Assembly (NCBI GenBank): GCA_963971405.1
Contig: OZ020489.1
Coordinates: 13,268,001 to 13,332,000 of the forward strand
Direction of reading: 5' to 3'
DNA length: 64,000 nt
Origin: Psococerastis gibbosa
Lineage: Eukaryota; Arthropoda; Insecta; Psocodea; Psocidae
Numbering within the stretch: the first letter of the stretch is position 1; the number at the start of each line of letters is the position of its first letter. The translations under genes and the position numbers were made by a program. Shown piece after piece: positions 58,633 to 64,000 of the stretch. The notes under the pieces are model-generated. The model searched no databases, was not told the DNA's origin, and saw only the letters and a list, made by a program, of their open reading frames with translations.

Positions 58633-59328
58633 TGTCGTAGTAACTTGTGAAAATCCTAGAACATAGAATAAAATTCAAAGCGAAACCAAATGAGCATCTA
58701 GGCTAGTACTTTATCGTGTTTAATTGTTTATACAATACAAACAAACAACATTCCATAGTTCATATCCTAGACCATATTATTATAATATTCTAGACACGGC
58801 ATTGTACCTATATATGCACTGCATGATAAAGATGGAGGACCTACATAAACGTCATTACGTCAAAAAATTCTAGCTACGGCCTTGTACCGTACCTTAGGAA
58901 GATGGAGGGGGGGGGAGAGGTGCAAACTCAGACCTCAAGAATACCAAATTGCGCCCCGGTCCCTGCCTGGTAACTCAACTCTCAAGCGCCAGTCGTGTCT
59001 CAAAATAATATTTATTAGAACCTTAGACCAAATAATGCTCTAGGCATGAGAAAGTTGGGGCGCCAACATTATATTTATCTTTTGCCAGTAGATGACGTCA
59101 CAGCCCATATTTATACTGGCGAAAGATTCGTTTGTTCACCAGTTACCTAGCAACACAGACTTTGTTGCTAAGCAACCTCTGAAAGCAGCTACTTTTGCCA
59201 GTGTGTGACATCATTTTTTGTTGGTCCCTCGGAAATTTCAAGGCGGCGTGTCTAGAGTATTATAAATGGTGGAAGATAAGAACTTTTCCAAGTGAATCAC
59301 ATTGTGGAAATAATGTTAGAATACTTAC
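58633..59328. other. Sequence 3' of the lipase exons, no exon recognised
   Basis: I searched the minus strand for an acceptor followed by a His-containing lipase end and found none. A short G run lies at 58908-58916. Confidence 0.4.
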
Positions 59329-59471
59329 GTCTTTGCTTACGATATAATCGTTGCTAGACAAATGAAGAGACATGGGCACTCGTATATTCTGCAGTGGGTA
59401 CTCAGGGGGGGTCGACACACCGTATCTCAGCTTATTCTCCTCTTTGCCAAAGTCGTACATCGCAAACTTGT
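59329..59471 (-). CDS. Lipase exon (acidic triad residue)
   Basis: Acceptor TTTTTATTTCAG, donor GTAAGT, 143 nt. DKFAMYDFGKEENKLRYG, then PEYPLQNIRVPMSLHL and SSNDYIVSKD. The Asp of ND is the likely triad acid. Confidence 0.9.
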
Positions 59472-62292
59472 CTGAAATAAAAAGAAACAAATGAAATTAT
59501 TAATACAGTAGAACTCCAATTATCCGAATCGATTGAGAGATTGGATGTTTTGCCGCTGTACTGTCTGTCTTCTTCATGAGCCTCAATCTAACTGTAGCGA
59601 CATCGGGTGCAAGGTGGTAACCTGCTTGTACTTGTGCGAGTCTCTACACACCTTGCGATCGGAGACGTGTCGCAAATCGACCCAAGTACCTATTAGGTTA
59701 CTTAAGGAGGCAATTGAAGACGTTAATCGGATACATTCATTAAATTGTTTGTACGCGATTAACCTCTTAATTAAAAATAAAATTAATGAGCAGCATATCT
59801 ATCAATCTTCTTCTTTCATATCTGTCCAGGGCGGCCGTTCTTGAGTCCTAAGGAGGTTCTGCATCATATTCTTGCTTGAGGACTTGTGCGAAAGTCTTCC
59901 ATGGTCGTTCCAACGTCCCCTGGCTTTGGTCTCCTAAATGGTGTTAAGGCATCCTCTGTGTCCCCAACCACTTCTCTCTTCTCAACGCTGTAATGATTAA
60001 TATTGCTCTTCCTTCGTTTAGTCTCTGAAGTACCCCTTTGTTTCTTATGTGATCTCTCCATGATATTTATAGCATCATTTTATCTCAAAAGCTTTCAGCA
60101 TAGTTTTAGCTTTCTTCGAATGTGCGCTATGTCTCGCAGTCATAGAGCAGTATGTTCCAAACAGTGTCTTAAGCAGCCTTTTCCTTATATTTATGTCAAT
60201 GTTGTTACTCTCGGTAATATATATGTGTTCTTTATTGAGGTAATAACACAGTACTGTGCTTATAACGAAAGTCAAGATTTACTCAACATCTCGGTCAAAG
60301 TAAGACTGTCTTCACAATTAGCTGGATTGAAGTTAGTCCCCGGCATCCACTACACGGGCAGTCAGCTGGGCGCAACCGCCTGAAGTTCTGAAAAAGTTTC
60401 CTCAGTCGAACCACACGGGTGGAGTGGACAGCCAGCTCAATTCGCATCGACAGATGGAAGAACCTAACTCCAAACATCCAGGAAGAAATAGCGCCCAGAG
60501 CTCAACTACCGTACCCTTCCTGGCGGAGCCTCCACAGGCTAAGAACGGGGGTTACAAGATGCCGCGCGAATCGGTGTAGATGGGGACTGGCGGAAGACCT
60601 GACTTCCGAACGCCGACAACTACAAGTCGACGGCCATCTTCTGGTTTGCCCGAGACTAGGAGAAGCTGTGTCCCAGACAGATCTTTTAGACGCCAATGGG
60701 CTTACCATCTAGGCCGCAACATTGTGGATCAACATGTCCTAGGCCCGGACACGTTAAGTAAGTAAGTACAATTAGCTGGGCAGTGATTTAAAATTAGAAC
60801 ACCAATACTAAAAATTCTTACCTGTCCGCCCTATTTGAAGGTAATGTAAAAATTCTTTGGCGCCTCCTCCATCAGGAAAGTGAGTAAAATAGGAAGGCGC
60901 GATTGTCTGAAACAGAGTCAAAAGATGTGAAAATGAGGCTCACTTGGCCGGGCCAATTACAATAGGTGAGAGGAGCCAGCCAGGCTTGACCCTATATACT
61001 CTGAAGAGGTACTACCACTTTCAGACAGCCTTATCACAAATTGAGTATCGCACCTGAAGGATTACCAAAATTCCTTTATCACTTTAAATAGGCAGTGGCA
61101 TAGCCAGAAATTATTTTTTGGGGGGTCCAGTTTTCATGCAACATCAATACAGAAAGTTTGCCTGTTTACGATAGGTTTTAGATGGGGTGGTGTTTCATTT
61201 GCCGCTCCCCCCCCCCCTATTTTCGTAAAATGGTAGAAAAATAGGAAAGCCGTCCTCATGGACGTACGCATCTTCTAATTAGGGGCATGAACTTAATTTC
61301 TCCACCCGAGGGGTCGGAGGGATAAAGGGGGGCCGGGGGTCTCCCCCGGGGACGGGTTTGAAAAAAAATAGGCCTGAAGTTGTAGAGTTTTACACATTTT
61401 GATGTAACCTATTCTAATAATGTTTAGGTTTTACAGCCGAAGTATAGTAGACCTACTGCAGGAAAGGGGGCCCGGGGGTTATTTAAAAAAAGAATAGGCC
61501 CAAAATAGTGGAATTTACGCACTTTGAAAGCAGTTATGCTCATATTTTACATATGAAGAATATTACAGCTAACAAGGGGGCCCCGGGGGCTACCGTGGGG
61601 AATGTTTTTTAAAAGATAGGCCTGAAATAGTTTGTCGGCAAAAAAAATTTGATTTTGCAGACGATAGCATTATTAACTAAACTGGAAACAGGGGGATCCG
61701 GGTCTCTCCGGGGAATTTTTTTGAATAAATATCTGAAAATTTTTCTGTTTTGCTAAATTTTGGGGGGGGGGGGGTCCGGACCCCACTGACCCTCCCCCCC
61801 CCCCTTGGCTACCCCACTGCTTATAGGTACTAACCTTTCAGTTACCTACAAGAAAAGCTGCAACCCAAGCCATTTTCATCGCGAAGTTTACTGAGACAAC
61901 ATCTTCAAGCCAGCCTTGAATATAGCTCTCAGCTAAATTGTGGTCATTTAACTTTCTTTTGGTACGGATTAAATTGACAGACCAATATTGATTATTTGTG
62001 GCTCACTACAACTGTTGCTGGGGCATGGCCAGTTTTGCACTAGAAGTGCTAAGTAGCCTTGAAGAAAAATAGGAAATGTGATTATGAAATTAATAAGGTG
62101 ATGTACCATACGTACAGTATGTGGAAAAGAGGTGAGTGATATGAAGACAGTGGTTATCAGGAATAATCTAGTTGGTACAAAACTAGACTATAAAACAGTA
62201 GATCGGGACTGAGACTCGGCGTAAAAGAAAAAGTTTTTCCACCTGGTCTGGGTCTACTACTACTACTACTCCTCCTACTACTACTACTCCTC

Positions 62293-62388
<96 letters not shown>

Positions 62389-62409
62389 CTACTACTACTA
62401 CTACTACTC

Positions 62410-62448
<39 letters not shown>

Positions 62449-62463
62449 CTACTACTACTACTC

Positions 62464-62496
<33 letters not shown>

Positions 62497-64000
62497 CTAC
62501 TACTACTACTACTACTCCTACTACTACTACTCCTTGGCGCTACGGCCCGTGAAGAGCCTTGGTTTGCTCTGCCACATCGCACCAGCCTGCGCGGTCCTGC
62601 ACTCTCATTCGCCAACGGTCGCCAGATCCTCCTCGACGTCATCCAGCCATCACATCTGTGGTCGTCTCACTCGTTTAGTCGTCTACCCAACCCTATTGGG
62701 TGCCTTAGCTTTATCGGTATATGATGAAATGAGTCGTGACGGATCTGGTGTAGAGATCAGCATACCACCTCGTACCGTTCTTCCTCTAATTTAAACTTAG
62801 CATACCAGTTACTTTATCACTCACCACCAGGTTAGCCTATAGTGCAGGGGCGTCATTTTTTAGGGTCGCAGGCGGAGTCACTTCCCCACCCCCTGCGATC
62901 TTTAAAAAAAATAAAACTAACGGGAAAATTGCTACGACCACATTTAAAAACGTACCCAACCATCATCTTGCCCCCCCCTCTAAAATTATTTTAAATTACG
63001 CCCCTGCTATAATGTACCTGTCTATCCAATACGTAAATGAACTATTTTTTGTGCTTACACTGTTGGTGAGATCATAGCTGAATCCGTTCAACAGAAATAG
63101 CAACCTGAGGCAGAAGCCTTTTGTGGGTGATCCTTTTCCACAAATCCGAGTTCGCATCATTAAATTTGTCTTGGTTAATCCAGAAAATGCATTAAACTTG
63201 GCAGTCTCTATCAGTTTCTGAAAAAAAAAACTTTACTGAATACTAGTAAATATTAAACTGTTAAGTGACAAAAATATCGTTAGATTATTGTATAGCAGTA
63301 TAGCACTAGTTACCTTTTTAATACTGCATGTTATAAGTTATAGAATGAGATAAATACCCCCCCCCCCTATTACACACTCAAATCTTGTTCCAATATTCGA
63401 TACAATAAATTTGGGTCGAAGAAAAATTCGAAAGGGTAATGCCTAAATTCAGAGTGAAATCGTATGCTTCGATATAAATATTCCAAAATTTCTTTATTTA
63501 GCGACTTCGGTGGCAAGGTGGTAGCGTGCTTGTACTTGCGCAAGTATCTACACACCTTGCGGTCAGAGACACAAGTACCTACCTATTGGGTGACTTAGTG
63601 AGGCGATTGAAGAGGTTCATCGGATACATTCATTAAATTGTTTGTACGCGATTTAACCTTTTTATTAAAAATAAAATAAATATTGATCCGATTAGATATT
63701 GGATTGAATAAATATTGGATCGAATACATATTGAAGTCTGTAACAAGAAATGGGTCCGGGACGACCCCCTCTAGCTGCGTACGCGACACTAAGAGGGAAG
63801 AGGAAGAAGAAGAAGAAGATTTACCTTCGCTTGACGAGGAGAGACATTCTTGACAAACGCCTGCAGAAGTGGGCCCTTGGCATGTTTTATGTATGCGACA
63901 GGCGCAAAGTTGATAAACATTCGGACTTTATCATTATACTCCGGCCGCAGCGAGAGCAATACCAGACCACTGGTGGTCCCTCGCGAGTGTCCCACGAGGA
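59329..64000 (-). CDS. Acid lipase family protein (partial; four exons)
   Basis: Alpha/beta-hydrolase of the lysosomal-acid/gastric lipase family, which hydrolyses triglycerides or cholesteryl esters; in arthropods many are gut or lysosomal. Exons 64000-63825, 63217-63059, 60906-60822 and 59471-59329 join in phase. GHSRG carries the nucleophile Ser. Then come LRPEYNDKVRMFINFAPVAY, a Cys-containing lid region (RTRICGKG, GFCLRLLFLL), SYFTHFPDGGGAKEFLHYLQ, MYDFGKEENKLRYG, STPPEYPLQNI and SSNDYIVSKD with the acidic triad residue. The 5' half lies beyond the window. The final exon with the His is not found before SQOR's 3' end, so the gene has a long last intron elsewhere, a very diverged exon, or is truncated. 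No stops interrupt the exons seen. Confidence 0.88.
59595..59790 (+). repeat. Repeat family C copy
   Basis: CATCGGGTGCAAGGTGGTAAC (box A-like), CTACACACCTTGCGATCGG, CGGATACATTCATTAAATTG and TTTGTACGCGATTAACCTC. In a lipase intron. Confidence 0.5.
60400..60775 (+). mobile_element. LINE 3' end fragment, another family
   Basis: Plus-strand pieces WRSLHRLRTGVTRCRANRCR, HLLVCPRLGEAVSQTDLLDA and NGLTI resemble the C-terminal 'RLRTG..R......WGL ... DHLL.CP' region of LINE polyproteins, with a frameshift. It ends in TAAGTAAGTAAGTA. In a lipase intron. Confidence 0.55.
60822..60906 (-). CDS. Lipase exon
   Basis: Acceptor CTGTTTCAG, donor GTAAGA, 85 nt, ends after one base of a codon. TIAPSYFTHFPDGGGAKEFL then HYLQIGRT. 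Confidence 0.9.
61093..61819. mobile_element. hAT-like element, decayed
   Basis: CAGTGGCATAGCCAG to TGGCTACCCCACTG. Flanks TAAATAGG and CTTATAGG match at 5 of 8. The interior has repeated GGCCCGGGGG-type blocks like element B. In a lipase intron. Confidence 0.55.
62255..62531. repeat. CTA/CTC trinucleotide array
   Basis: About 275 bp of CTA with interspersed CTC. It creates a spurious Ser-rich reading frame on the minus strand. Confidence 0.9.
62255..62672 (-). mobile_element. LINE 3' end (copy 3) with long (TAG)n tail
   Basis: Minus strand: GATGGCTGGATGACGTCGAG, GCGCAGGCTGGTGCGATGTG and CACGGGCCGTAGCGCCAAGG, as in the copies at 22.5 and 44.6 kb. This is followed by about 92 triplets, TAG with some GAG (62255-62531). 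Confidence 0.65.
62845..63006. mobile_element. hAT-like short element
   Basis: CAGGGGCGTCATTTTT to AAATTACGCCCCTG; flanks CTATAGTG and CTATAATG match at 7 of 8. 162 bp. About 50 bp past a lipase splice donor. Confidence 0.8.
63059..63217 (-). CDS. Lipase exon (lid region)
   Basis: Acceptor TTTTTTTTTTCAG, donor GTAAGC, 159 nt, phase 0. KLIETAKFNAFSGLTKTNLM, RTRICGKGSPTKGFCLRLLF and LLNGFSYDLTNS. Confidence 0.9.
63503..63690 (+). repeat. Repeat family C copy
   Basis: GACTTCGGTGGCAAGGTGG, CTACACACCTTGCGGTCAG, GAGGCGATTGAAGAGGTTC and CATTAAATTGTTTGTACGCG. In a lipase intron. Confidence 0.5.
63825..64000 (-). CDS. Lipase exon with GHSRG nucleophile (runs off the edge)
   Basis: Donor GTAAAT. LVGHSRGTTSGLVLLSLR, PEYNDKVRMFINFAPVAYIK and PLLQAFVKNVSPRQAK. 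Incomplete at the right border. Confidence 0.92.

Noticed and set aside
62157-62642. 161-aa Ser-rich reading frame
   Set aside because: It is the translation of a CTA/CTC trinucleotide array joined to a LINE 3' end.

Overview
This is a stretch of animal nuclear DNA, most likely from an arthropod with a large, repeat-rich, AT-rich genome. Three of the four host genes are split by long introns with canonical GT/AG borders. The mpaB/DUF2236-type protein and the acid-lipase-type protein resemble the arthropod versions of those families. The repeats are animal-type: a BEL/Pao LTR retrotransposon, SINEs, LINE 3' ends, a pogo-like DNA transposon and many short hAT-like and foldback elements. I cannot name the species. 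There are no bacterial operons, CRISPR arrays or defence islands.

Host genes, left to right. (1) 9500-11050 (+): a 516-aa mpaB/rubber-oxygenase-domain (DUF2236) protein in one uninterrupted coding exon. (2) 15112-31047 (-): a branched-chain amino-acid aminotransferase (BCAT). Six coding exons with matching phases give 392 codons including the stop; only a short 5' coding exon is not found. (3) 41126-56196 (+): a complete sulfide:quinone oxidoreductase (SQOR), seven exons and 447 aa, with both redox cysteines. (4) 59329-64000 (-): part of an acid lipase (alpha/beta hydrolase), four exons running off the right edge; the exon with the catalytic His is not found. Genes 1 and 2 converge, 2 and 3 diverge, 3 and 4 converge. 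BCAT and SQOR are both typically mitochondrial enzymes, but nothing here shows they are co-regulated.

Most of the remaining DNA is mobile. One tRNA-type SINE (SINE1) has about eleven copies. A second family (SINE2, with subfamily SINE2b) has seven. A further composite repeat (family C) has six pieces. At least thirteen short elements have CAG/CAA...CTG/TTG ends, and most of them have a clear 8-bp target duplication, as in hAT transposons. Several palindromic MITE families are present; two have TAA or TTA duplications (PIF/Harbinger-like) and one has TTAA. A decayed pogo-like element lies at 33553-35616. Fragments of several LINEs lie in introns of BCAT and SQOR.

The most informative structures are nested insertions. 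An apparently young BEL/Pao element (identical 156-bp LTRs, CCGTC duplications, uninterrupted 1681-codon ORF) sits inside a foldback element within the last SQOR intron. A truncated duplicate of SQOR exon 2, in the first intron, is itself followed by a hAT-like insertion. Two hAT-like elements at 14417-14913 have overlapping target duplications that give their order of arrival. I see no previously unknown multi-gene system; the novelty is in the architecture of these element families.
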